Source of the DNA: an uncultured Spirochaetales bacterium
GTDB taxonomy: Bacteria > Spirochaetota > Spirochaetia > Sphaerochaetales > Sphaerochaetaceae
DNA length: 32,995 bases
Direction of reading: 5' to 3'
Assembly: GCA_934276485.1 (NCBI GenBank)
Contig: CAKQTE010000016.1
Location: 1-32,995, forward strand
The position numbers and the translations under genes are program-made. Shown here piece by piece: positions 17,287-24,658 of the stretch. The notes beneath the pieces were generated by a model. The model saw only the letters and a program-made list of their open reading frames with translations, was not told the DNA's origin and did no database searches. Each line of letters opens with the position of its first letter. Within the stretch, counting starts at the first letter, position 1.

Positions 17287-18689
17287 AGCCTTTTATGGGA
17301 AACGATTTTCTTCTCGAAAATGAGATGGCTAAGAAGCTATTTCATTCATATAGCAAGGACATGCCAATTTTTGACTATCATTGTCATTTGATTCCTGAAG
17401 AGATTGCTACAAACAAGCGTTTTAGCAATATCACAGAAATCTGGCTAGGCGGAGACCACTACAAGTGGAGAATGATGAGAGCTTGTGGATTTGATGAGAA
17501 GTACATCACAGGAGATGCTGATCCATACGACAAGTTCCTCGCTTGGGCAGAGACAATGGAGAACCTCATTGGTAATCCTTTGTATCATTGGACTCACCTA
17601 GAGCTCCAGAGATACTTCGGTATCGTAGATGTTCTTAGCAGAAAGACTGCAAAGAAGATCTATGATGAGTGTAACGAGAAGCTTCAGAATGACCCTGATC
17701 TCACTGTTTGGGGAATCATGAAGAAGTTTAATGTATATGCAGTTGGTACAACAGATGATCCAGCAGATGATCTAAAGTGGCATAAGGTTATCAAGGAAGA
17801 AGGAAAGTGCCCTGCTAAGGTCATTCCTTCATATAGACCAGACAAGGCACTTAATATCAACAAGCCAGACTATGCTGAATACATCAAGAAGCTTGCTCTA
17901 AGTGCTGATATGAAGATCGAAAGCGTATCAGACGTTGTTACAGCTCTCGTAAAGAGATTGGATTTCTTTGTTGAGATGGGATGTAAGGCATCTGACCACG
18001 CTCTTGAGACATGCCCTTGCACATACCTTTCTGAAGATGAAGTTGATGAAATCTTCAAAAACAAGCTTAATGGCGCAGAGCTAACAGCATTTGAAGTTGA
18101 TGCATATAAGACATTTGTTCTATCCGCACTCGCAAGAGCATACAAAGAAAGAAATGTTGCTATGCAGTTCCATTTTGCATCTATCAGAGACAACAACACA
18201 AAGATGTTCTCTGTTCTTGGTCCAGACACAGGATATGATGCATCTCACGACAAGGAACTTGCTTACGGAGTATCTAAGTTCTTTGCACACCTATCTGAAG
18301 AGAATGGAATTCCAAAGACTATCTTCTACTCACTAAATCCAAAAGATTACTATTCACTAGCAACTTTGATGGGTTGTTGGCAAGGTGATGGAATAAAGGG
18401 TAAAATGCAACTTGGATCCGCTTGGTGGTTCTGTGATCACAGAGACGGAATGGAAGAGCAGATGAAGACTCTAGGAGATGTCGGAATGCTTTCTGCATTC
18501 ATTGGCATGCTCACAGATTCAAGAAGCTTCCTCTCCTACTCAAGACATGAGTATTTCAGAAGAATACTATGTAACCTAATCGGTACATGGGCTGAAAATG
18601 GAGAGGTACCATATGACGAAGAGATGCTTGGAACTATCGTTAAGAACATCTCATTCGAGAATGCAAAGAATTACTTCGAAGGAAAATAA
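17283..18689 (+). CDS. uxaC: Glucuronate/galacturonate isomerase
   Basis: The protein is 468 residues (E. coli UxaC is 470). It has an amidohydrolase-like barrel with the H-x-H motif in FDYHCHL (about 31-37), and family blocks WLGGDHYKWRMMRACG, YHWTHLELQRYFGI, VGTTDDPADDLKWH and AMQFHFASIRDNN. It isomerises D-galacturonate to D-tagaturonate and D-glucuronate to D-fructuronate. No uxuA/uxuB-type genes are in the window, so the galacturonate branch is the evident one. The start overlaps the uxaA stop by 4 bases. The regulator gene follows after only 3 bases. Confidence 0.95.
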   Translation: MKPFMGNDFLLENEMAKKLFHSYSKDMPIFDYHCHLIPEEIATNKRFSNITEIWLGGDHYKWRMMRACGFDEKYITGDADPYDKFLAWAETMENLIGNPLYHWTHLELQRYFGIVDVLSRKTAKKIYDECNEKLQNDPDLTVWGIMKKFNVYAVGTTDDPADDLKWHKVIKEEGKCPAKVIPSYRPDKALNINKPDYAEYIKKLALSADMKIESVSDVVTALVKRLDFFVEMGCKASDHALETCPCTYLSEDEVDEIFKNKLNGAELTAFEVDAYKTFVLSALARAYKERNVAMQFHFASIRDNNTKMFSVLGPDTGYDASHDKELAYGVSKFFAHLSEENGIPKTIFYSLNPKDYYSLATLMGCWQGDGIKGKMQLGSAWWFCDHRDGMEEQMKTLGDVGMLSAFIGMLTDSRSFLSYSRHEYFRRILCNLIGTWAENGEVPYDEEMLGTIVKNISFENAKNYFEGK

Positions 18690-18692
18690 ATA

Positions 18693-19469
18693 ATGGAAAG
18701 AGAGAATGAAGAGAAGCAGATGAGTGCCGTAGAACGCACACTATCAGTTTTGGAAGCATTGAGCAAAAAGGAATCTATCAATCTTGAAAATCTTGCAAAG
18801 ACAACAAAGCTACCAAAAGCAACACTTCTCAGATTTCTCTCTTCTCTAATTAGCCTTGGCTATGTTTATAGAGACGAGGGAGATATGTACCATCTTACAC
18901 TAAAGATGTTCTCCGTCGGCTCTAGAAGCCTTAATCACATAGACCTAGTGAACACCGCACGTCCATTTACAAAAGAACTAAGCGAAGAGCTTGGGGAGAC
19001 TGTACATATGGGAATCCTGGTTGATGATAAGGCTGTATATATCCTAAAGGATGAATCCCAATACACTATCAGGATGTATTCAAGAGTAGGAAAATCAATT
19101 CCTCTCTATTGCACAGCAATAGGAAAGATCTTCCTATCTGAGATGAAGGAAGATGCGCTAAATCATTATCTTGCGACTCACGAACTTAAGCCTTTCACTC
19201 CTAAATCAATCAGAAGCGCCAATGCTCTCAAAGAAGAGCTAAAGCTTGTTAAGAAAAGAGGCTGGTCAATTGATGACGAGGAGCGAGAAGAGAACATCAT
19301 GTGCATAGGCGCTCCTGTCAGAGACTATACAGGAGAGGTTGTAGCTGCTATCTCGGTATCATGGCCACTCTTTAGATTCAATAAGGACAACTTCAACAAA
19401 GCTGCTGCAAAGATCACAGAATCTGCTAAAGAACTATCTAGAATCTTAGGATATACAGACGAAGAATAA
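18693..19469 (+). CDS. IclR-family transcriptional regulator, KdgR-like
   Basis: The protein is 258 residues. An N-terminal winged helix-turn-helix (about 10-70, AVERTLSVLEALSKKE... LPKATLLRFLSSLISLGYVY) is followed by the IclR effector domain (about 80-250), with GETVHMGILVDDKAVYILK, SRVGKSIPLYCTAIGKIFL and GWSIDDEEREENIMCIGAPV. AAGGA 10 bases upstream supports the start. It is the last gene of the uxa operon. IclR regulators beside uxa/kdg genes typically respond to 2-keto-3-deoxygluconate. The palindrome in the operon promoter is of the type this family binds, so I infer a KdgR-like repressor relieved by pathway intermediates. Confidence 0.9.
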   Translation: MERENEEKQMSAVERTLSVLEALSKKESINLENLAKTTKLPKATLLRFLSSLISLGYVYRDEGDMYHLTLKMFSVGSRSLNHIDLVNTARPFTKELSEELGETVHMGILVDDKAVYILKDESQYTIRMYSRVGKSIPLYCTAIGKIFLSEMKEDALNHYLATHELKPFTPKSIRSANALKEELKLVKKRGWSIDDEEREENIMCIGAPVRDYTGEVVAAISVSWPLFRFNKDNFNKAAAKITESAKELSRILGYTDEE

Positions 19470-19480
19470 GAAAACTATCC

Positions 19481-20110
19481 TTATATTGTTGATATCTTTA
19501 ATTGGATATATCCGTTTTGATGTCCTTCCAAGAATGCATGTGTAGTACCGCTTGTTGCTATTGGTGCATATGCTGTTAATATGACTTTCGTTATTGCATC
19601 TATGTCTTCCTTATTGGCTTCCAATGTATAAAAATTTGCAAGAGTTCTTTTTTCAAGAGAGATTTTTTGATCCCTTTCTACTTCTGAAAAATCAGGACTC
19701 TTTTGAACAGATGGAGAACCTGGTGCGTATGCTTCAATTTGATAATTTAGGCCAATATCCTCGCCTCCTTCTCCTTTATCCACATGTAATAGACAAAAAT
19801 CATCAACATCTGCAGGCACCCCTGGTGTAGAAGAGGCAATTAAAGAAATAGAAATAGGAGATTCTTCCTTCAATGTCCATTTAATATAGAACTCTGCAGT
19901 AGATGTTGTCTTTGGTCCTTCGGTAACCAAATCAAATTGAACGTTGTCCAACGATGTACTGCATGCTTCATCTTTATAGAAGTTGATTTCAGCCGTAAAT
20001 GCTTTATGAAATACAAGATTAAATGTAGGTACATCAATTGTGCTTGTTACAGCAAAGATAGAACAGATAGAAGAAACAAGAACAAAAGTAAGTACAATAA
20101 TCTTCTTCAT
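19481..20110 (-). CDS. Secreted pilin-like subunit (last in pilus operon)
   Basis: The protein is 209 residues. ATG 20110 is chosen because GGAGGG lies 9 bases upstream; a GTG at 20119 overlaps that site. The signal peptide is IIVLTFVLVSSICSIFA. The mature part has alternating beta strands. The strand AEFYIKWTLKEESPISISLI resembles one in the other five secreted proteins of this operon, and the end GYIQLKISTI looks like a final pilin beta strand. No family is recognisable beyond this. It is separated by one base from the preceding gene. I infer an export substrate of the chaperone-usher pair upstream. No terminator is obvious between its stop and the convergent regulator gene, 11 bases away. 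Confidence 0.65.
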   Translation of the reverse strand: MKKIIVLTFVLVSSICSIFAVTSTIDVPTFNLVFHKAFTAEINFYKDEACSTSLDNVQFDLVTEGPKTTSTAEFYIKWTLKEESPISISLIASSTPGVPADVDDFCLLHVDKGEGGEDIGLNYQIEAYAPGSPSVQKSPDFSEVERDQKISLEKRTLANFYTLEANKEDIDAITKVILTAYAPIATSGTTHAFLEGHQNGYIQLKISTI

Positions 20111-20111
20111 A

Positions 20112-20681
20112 TCATTCACCCTCCACTGTAATTGTCATGGATCCAATATGTTCAACACCAAATGTAGCCCCATTCATAGCCTCATTGGTTACTATCAATT
20201 CAAACTTCTGGCTACCAGCCAATGGCTTTGATATCGAACCACCGTCATATATTGTAATAGGAGAAAAAGCTGCTGTTGACAGTGTTTTTCCATCTATCAA
20301 TTCTTTATTTGCCCAATCAATTGTCGATGAACCATCAGAACTTGTAAGCTTTTCAGCTCCTGTTATCTTGATGATAGTTGCTTTAGGTGTATACAGCTTC
20401 CAATAGAAATAAAACACTCCAGTAGATGCTCCACTTTCATCTTGATTAAATACAACTGTACCAGGCTCTCCTCTTACAGCAGTGGATTTTTCAGTAATCT
20501 CTGGTCCTATTTTATTTGGAGTATCAGACACCGTTTTTATTTCATTAAAAGAGAACCCAAACACTCTTTTATTAGGACCACCATAAAACAACACGTGTTT
20601 TGTATGGTAGCTATCTAATGCAGCAATATTAAATAAGAATATGGAAAGTAATAAAAATGTTAAAATCGCTTTCTTAATCAT
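20112..20681 (-). CDS. Secreted pilin-like subunit
   Basis: The protein is 189 residues with a clear signal peptide (KKAILTFLLLSIFLFNIAA). The mature sequence is beta-rich. TGVFYFYWKLYTPKATIIKI matches the shared middle strand of the family, and the end GSMTITVEGE fits a pilin C-terminal strand. It is preceded by a 254-base spacer packed with inverted repeats, so its expression may be set separately from the upstream pilins. The downstream pilin gene follows directly, suggesting the two are co-translated as a pair. No closer assignment is possible from the sequence. Confidence 0.65.
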   Translation of the reverse strand: MIKKAILTFLLLSIFLFNIAALDSYHTKHVLFYGGPNKRVFGFSFNEIKTVSDTPNKIGPEITEKSTAVRGEPGTVVFNQDESGASTGVFYFYWKLYTPKATIIKITGAEKLTSSDGSSTIDWANKELIDGKTLSTAAFSPITIYDGGSISKPLAGSQKFELIVTNEAMNGATFGVEHIGSMTITVEGE

Positions 20682-20700
20682 ATCTCATTATGTTCCCGTT

Positions 20701-20896
20701 ACTGCTCAAGCAGTCATGTATAAACTGAATTGAATCAGTCAATCTTAATCCTATTTAAAATTGAGATTTCCATACTCTCAATTCTCATTATTGAGATAAC
20801 CCATATCTTGGATTATCAAATGGATGATTTAATCATCACATATCCAATTTTCTTTATATACCTGCTGTAGCAACAGATAAACTATCACTACAGCAG
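20701..20896. repeat. Intercistronic array of inverted repeats within the pilus operon
   Basis: The 254-base spacer holds at least five hairpin-forming repeats. ACTGCT/AGCAGT is at 20701-20714. ATTGAGA (20760-20766)/TCTCAAT (20776-20782) can alternatively pair as TCTCAAT with a second ATTGAGA at 20790-20796. GATAA-CCA/TGG-TTATC is at 20795-20817. GATGATT/AATCATC is at 20823-20837. A 9-bp stem CTGCTGTAG (20862-20870)/CTACAGCAG (20888-20896) is the longest. None is followed by a convincing U-tract. Likely roles are mRNA processing or stability, or attenuation between early and late pilin genes. Confidence 0.65.
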
Positions 20897-20935
20897 CATA
20901 TCCAACTAAAATGTCAGAATCTAAATTTTAAATCA

Positions 20936-21514
20936 TTAAACCAATGCGGTAATTTCGACAGTAATGGTATCTTTGTAGGCACCATTTATGACATTTTCAG
21001 CAGCTAAGTCGGCTCCTTTTTTGACATTCATTGTAACGCCACCCCAGAACTCTCTATTATACTGCTCACCTTTTAGTTTTGTATTTGCAATTGTGAATGT
21101 AACCGGAGTATTTAGGTTTTTTTCGGTTTCATCTACTGTGATAGTTGTGTTCTTTATCTGGCCTGTTGCTAGCTTTGTTAATTGAATCGTATAATCAATT
21201 AAACTAGTTTCTACATTTATATTCTTTAGTTTACCAGCATTAGCAGAAGTCAATGTAACAGTTAAACTTTGTGTTTTTGCCTCCGCCAAAAGATAGCTCC
21301 ATGCAATGACAACAGACTGTTCTGTCTTAATATCTTTCTCTGAAGCTGTTAGCGTTCCATCAATTGCTCCTGATGAAAAAGTTGGTGCAGCATCATAAAC
21401 ACCAAAGATTGTCTTCTGTTCAATAACAGGAGTGTATGTGAGTTTTACCTCAGCCGCAAACACCCCCCCCCAGCACATTACGAATACTAAACATAATAAT
21501 AGAGTCTTTTTCAT
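20936..21514 (-). CDS. Secreted pilin-like subunit with a G9 tract (probably phase-variable)
   Basis: The protein is 192 residues. AGAGGAGAGG upstream gives a strong ribosome-binding site. The signal peptide is KKTLLLCLVFVMCWGGVFA. The mature protein begins AEVKLTYTPV and is beta-rich. The shared strand is VVIAWSYLLAEAKTQSLTVT, and the C-terminal strand GAYKDTITVEITALV is the most typical pilin ending of the six. Codons 15-18 contain nine consecutive G residues (plus-strand C9, 21463-21471). By translation, loss of one G stops at codon 23 and gain of one stops at codon 22, so slippage would switch this subunit off. Regulatory hairpins lie in the leader at 21542-21590. Confidence 0.75.
   Translation of the reverse strand: MKKTLLLCLVFVMCWGGVFAAEVKLTYTPVIEQKTIFGVYDAAPTFSSGAIDGTLTASEKDIKTEQSVVIAWSYLLAEAKTQSLTVTLTSANAGKLKNINVETSLIDYTIQLTKLATGQIKNTTITVDETEKNLNTPVTFTIANTKLKGEQYNREFWGGVTMNVKKGADLAAENVINGAYKDTITVEITALV
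21463..21471 (-). repeat. Homopolymeric G9 tract in pilin signal-peptide codons
   Basis: A run of nine C on the plus strand (nine G in the mRNA) lies within an AT-rich gene and encodes Trp-Gly-Gly-Val. Poly-G tracts of this length are classic slipped-strand contingency loci, including in Treponema pallidum. I noticed no other G/C run this long in the window. Confidence 0.8.
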
Positions 21515-21541
21515 TTTTCCTCTCCTCTTTTATTATTACTT

Positions 21542-21590
21542 AGTGTCTTTCTTCCTTTTACTTTCATATCAAGACACTTTCTGATATGAA
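21542..21590 (-). promoter_or_regulatory. Mutually exclusive hairpins in the leader of the G9 pilin gene
   Basis: A 9-bp stem TTCATATCA (21563-21571)/TGATATGAA (21582-21590) competes with an 8-bp stem AGTGTCTT (21542-21549)/AAGACACT (21571-21578). The second uses the loop of the first. On the minus strand the leader is read 21590 to 21542, about 28 bases before the pilin start codon. This is the layout of an RNA switch or an mRNA-stabilising element. No U-tract follows, so simple termination is unlikely. Confidence 0.55.
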
Positions 21591-21635
21591 GCAACCCCCG
21601 ATCTATATCATCTGAATACTATTAACATAACAAAC

Positions 21636-23141
21636 TTATCTTTGAGCAACGACGTGTATATATATCGTTTCTTGATATAAGCCTGCCTCCAAGTATTCAG
21701 GTGCTGTATCTGTTTTTATCGCAAGTCTTCCATCATAAATGAAGGACTTTGTATATTGGCCAGTTGTATACTTAACATTTGACCAATCTCCAACATATGC
21801 TTTTACAAGAGTCTCTGGCTCTGTAAGAACTATAGAAGTACCAATTATTCCTGCTCCCCAATAATCCAGATATGATGTGCCATCAAAAACAACTCCTTGA
21901 ACTATTCCTTCCCCGTCTCGGTATGCTGTGAGTGTAAATCCAACAGAATTTGTATCTGAATAGTTTATTGTTGTAGAAGAGTTACTATATCTTTTCTTGA
22001 ATCGAAACTTATTACCTTGTACCGTAGGATTTGAATTTGAAGATAAGAATATGTACATATTCTGAGGAATATTCGCGTTTACTTCTGCCTCAGTTGTTGC
22101 ATTTGCACCATATGTTGCCATCATGTTGATATCTGCTATATCTAAGACATTTCCTGCATCATTCATCAAGTCAATATTGTATGCACCTGGCAACTCTCTT
22201 GCAGTCAAGCTTGCTTCAGACAAGTTTGGATCCGAAGTAACACTAGGCGCTCCTGTCACAGGATCATTTGTAACATATCCAGCAATTGGGAATGTAAATG
22301 CAACACTGTCTATTAAGTTATTACTACTATCATATAGTTTCATAGTCATAGTAATAACTACAGAATAATCATCTGCCTGGGTAAGCCTATATTCCTTTCC
22401 TTCGTATGTTAATACTGTTCCGGTGGCATCAAGTTCTCCAGGAAGACCTAAGACGATATCGAAAAAAACAGAGGCTCCGCCATTCAACTGATTCGTATTG
22501 TTAAATAACCCATATTTAAAATCAATATTTGCAGAAGGAATTGTCTGTCCACTTTGTAATACATTAGATCTTATGTTGTGAACAGTTTCATTAGATGCAC
22601 CCATAATAACATAAGGTTTTACGGACGAGATTAATACTCCATATAATTCAAAAGGTCTTTGATATGCACTATTGGACTGGCTAACTAATATCATGTCCCC
22701 AGTATCAGTTGTGAAAGTACATTCAATATGTCCACCATACAACAGCCTATATACTGCTTGTTCTTCATCTGTGTATGTATAACCAAAGTCATCATCAACA
22801 TTTCCGCTACCATATTCGAAATATTTTCCTTTATCAACAGTAAATGTAAAACCTCCAGAGAGAACAATATTTTCAATATAATAGGCTCTTCCCCAAATAG
22901 CGTGATTTTCATCCGTTGTAATCTTATCATTAAGTTTCCCATTAAATCCAAGATTAGTTATAGCCCCTGTATTTAGTTTCTCTTTGTATGACGGAAACTG
23001 ACTACTCTTAAGGTTGATTCCTGTTGTGTTAACAGGAACCATGTATTTTTCCATTTTTCCTTTAAGCCAGTTAATATCATAATCAGCAAAAAGAGATGTT
23101 GTTATTAGAAGAAATAGAAATAATGTAATGATCTTTTTCAT
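21636..23141 (-). CDS. Large secreted subunit, candidate pilus tip adhesin
   Basis: The protein is 501 residues, more than twice the size of the neighbouring subunits. The signal peptide is KKIITLFLFLLITTSLFA. The mature start, DYDINWLKGKMEKYMVPVNT, is followed by long beta-rich stretches. The C-terminal strand, EAGLYQETIYIHVVAQR, matches the 'G-Y-x-x-x-I-x-I' ending of the small subunits. This suggests an N-terminal functional domain joined to a C-terminal pilin domain, the layout of two-domain tip adhesins such as FimH. AAGGAAGG sets the ATG. It lies 15 bases after the preceding pilin gene, in the same operon. Ligand unknown; no lectin motif recognised. Confidence 0.65.
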   Translation of the reverse strand: MKKIITLFLFLLITTSLFADYDINWLKGKMEKYMVPVNTTGINLKSSQFPSYKEKLNTGAITNLGFNGKLNDKITTDENHAIWGRAYYIENIVLSGGFTFTVDKGKYFEYGSGNVDDDFGYTYTDEEQAVYRLLYGGHIECTFTTDTGDMILVSQSNSAYQRPFELYGVLISSVKPYVIMGASNETVHNIRSNVLQSGQTIPSANIDFKYGLFNNTNQLNGGASVFFDIVLGLPGELDATGTVLTYEGKEYRLTQADDYSVVITMTMKLYDSSNNLIDSVAFTFPIAGYVTNDPVTGAPSVTSDPNLSEASLTARELPGAYNIDLMNDAGNVLDIADINMMATYGANATTEAEVNANIPQNMYIFLSSNSNPTVQGNKFRFKKRYSNSSTTINYSDTNSVGFTLTAYRDGEGIVQGVVFDGTSYLDYWGAGIIGTSIVLTEPETLVKAYVGDWSNVKYTTGQYTKSFIYDGRLAIKTDTAPEYLEAGLYQETIYIHVVAQR

Positions 23142-23156
23142 GTTAGTATTCCTTCC

Positions 23157-23888
23157 TTATGCATCTGGAGTAATTGTTAGCGTAACATGCGCTAAATAGT
23201 TTCCTTCTGGCGCAGCCTCTGTTAATTGCGTTGAATCATATGTAAAACCAAAATAAACATTGCCATTTGCAGCCCCTATGAAGCCTTCACTAGAACCATC
23301 TATTAAATTACTAACAGAAACACCATTGTTAGTTCCATCAATAATTACTTGAGCAACTGGGGTTGCAACAGAAGCATCTTTTAACAACAACTTGTTATTT
23401 GCTCCATCATATATAATAGATGCATTCTTTTGTTTTCTATCTCCTCCTGTTATCTTGTAACTGATTGAGAACTCAAAGACCAATGAATAATTTAATTCAT
23501 GGCCAATAGAAGTTGTGTCTGTTACATGACTTAATGGCTCAGCTATCACATTTATAGAAAATGGCTTATTGGCAATGAACCCCCAATCTGCAATTAACAA
23601 ACCAGAGCCATTTCCAAATACCTCAGATTCAGTAGTTGCAGGCTCTTTGTCTCCCTTGAATTGGGCCAACGAGTTCTCAATATCAAAAGGCATTCCAAGA
23701 GCAAAAATGTCGCTACTTTGAGAAGGTATTCTATTAACATATACCTCAACAACATCTTTCACACCTGCTTGAATTACAAAAGGCCGAGATATTAAATCTT
23801 CATAAGCACCATATGTTCCTCCTGTTCCAGCACTCACAACTAACAACAAAGAGGCAAATATAATCAATGTAAGTAGTATTTTCTTCAT
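23157..23888 (-). CDS. Secreted pilin-like subunit
   Basis: The protein is 243 residues. ATG 23888 is preferred (AGAGGTG upstream); the GTG at 23891 is too close to that site. The stop of the previous gene overlaps this ATG (TGATG). The signal peptide is KKILLTLIIFASLLLVVSA, and the mature protein begins GTGGTYGAYEDL. The shared strand is YSLVFEFSISYKITGGDRK. The C-terminus APEGNYLAHVTLTITPDA has the pilin-type final strand. I infer a structural subunit of the pilus; no named family is recognised. Confidence 0.68.
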   Translation of the reverse strand: MKKILLTLIIFASLLLVVSAGTGGTYGAYEDLISRPFVIQAGVKDVVEVYVNRIPSQSSDIFALGMPFDIENSLAQFKGDKEPATTESEVFGNGSGLLIADWGFIANKPFSINVIAEPLSHVTDTTSIGHELNYSLVFEFSISYKITGGDRKQKNASIIYDGANNKLLLKDASVATPVAQVIIDGTNNGVSVSNLIDGSSEGFIGAANGNVYFGFTYDSTQLTEAAPEGNYLAHVTLTITPDA

Positions 23889-24658
23889 CACATCACCTCT
23901 AACTTTACAGTTACTGGAACTTTATATGTTCCTGCAGGAGCTGTTTTATAATCCTCTATTTCAATGATTAAAGAAACCGATCCTTGAGCAACCCAAAGAG
24001 TATTACTTGGTAATACAAAGATAGCACCCGTTGCTCCATTTTTTGTTATGGAGAATTCTGCTTCTACAGACTTAGCTCCTAAGTTTAGATATGCTTGAGA
24101 ATTATCAGAAATATGCTTGATTAAATATATATCAGCACCTGAAGTTCCCAAAGTTTGTTTAAATGATGATGTCCTGTTAATGATATCTACTTCGTAATTA
24201 CTTACGCCATTTTCTCCATTTTTAACACCAGTAAAATCATATTTATAATTGTTTAAGACTATTGCAGCAGGAATAGTTTTTGACCCTGATTCATTTTTAA
24301 AACCATCTCCGAATGAGAACGATATTTTATATGTATTTGTTCCCCTTCCATATATTTCATATGAAAAAACAGCTCGTTTTCCATATTGATAGGTATTACC
24401 AATCTCTGTTATATCACCAAGCAAAGATGGAATATGATCTGTTATGTTAATATCAGAAGGAGTTGGCAAAACAGCACTATCATAGATGGTGTTTAAAGAT
24501 GTAGAAATCGCATCCAAAATCTGGAGCTGAACATCATCTGTAGTGTTAAGAGTTGTCTTCCTTTTATACGCAGTAATATCAAAAGTAGTACTCGAGGCAA
24601 ATACCGATGTACATAGGATGCAAGCTATAAGAATAGACAGAATGATTTTACGTATCAT
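23888..24658 (-). CDS. Secreted pilin-like subunit (first after the usher)
   Basis: The protein is 256 residues. Its ATG overlaps the usher stop codon (ATGA), so it is translationally coupled to the usher. The signal peptide is IRKIILSILIACILCTSVFA. The mature protein begins SSTTFDITAYKRKTT. The shared strand is AVFSYEIYGRGTNTYKISFS. The C-terminal strand is TAPAGTYKVPVTVKLEVM, a near-ideal pilin ending. Being directly behind the usher it could be the major shaft subunit, but position alone does not prove it. Confidence 0.7.
   Translation of the reverse strand: MIRKIILSILIACILCTSVFASSTTFDITAYKRKTTLNTTDDVQLQILDAISTSLNTIYDSAVLPTPSDINITDHIPSLLGDITEIGNTYQYGKRAVFSYEIYGRGTNTYKISFSFGDGFKNESGSKTIPAAIVLNNYKYDFTGVKNGENGVSNYEVDIINRTSSFKQTLGTSGADIYLIKHISDNSQAYLNLGAKSVEAEFSITKNGATGAIFVLPSNTLWVAQGSVSLIIEIEDYKTAPAGTYKVPVTVKLEVM

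Noticed and set aside
20701..20896. CRISPR array in the pilin spacer
   Set aside because: The repeats are short, inverted and all different in sequence, with no regular direct repeat/spacer period and no cas genes.
21542..21590. Hairpins before the G9 pilin as a simple terminator
   Set aside because: The bases after the stem in the direction of transcription are A/G-rich (AAAGTAAAAGG), not a U-tract.
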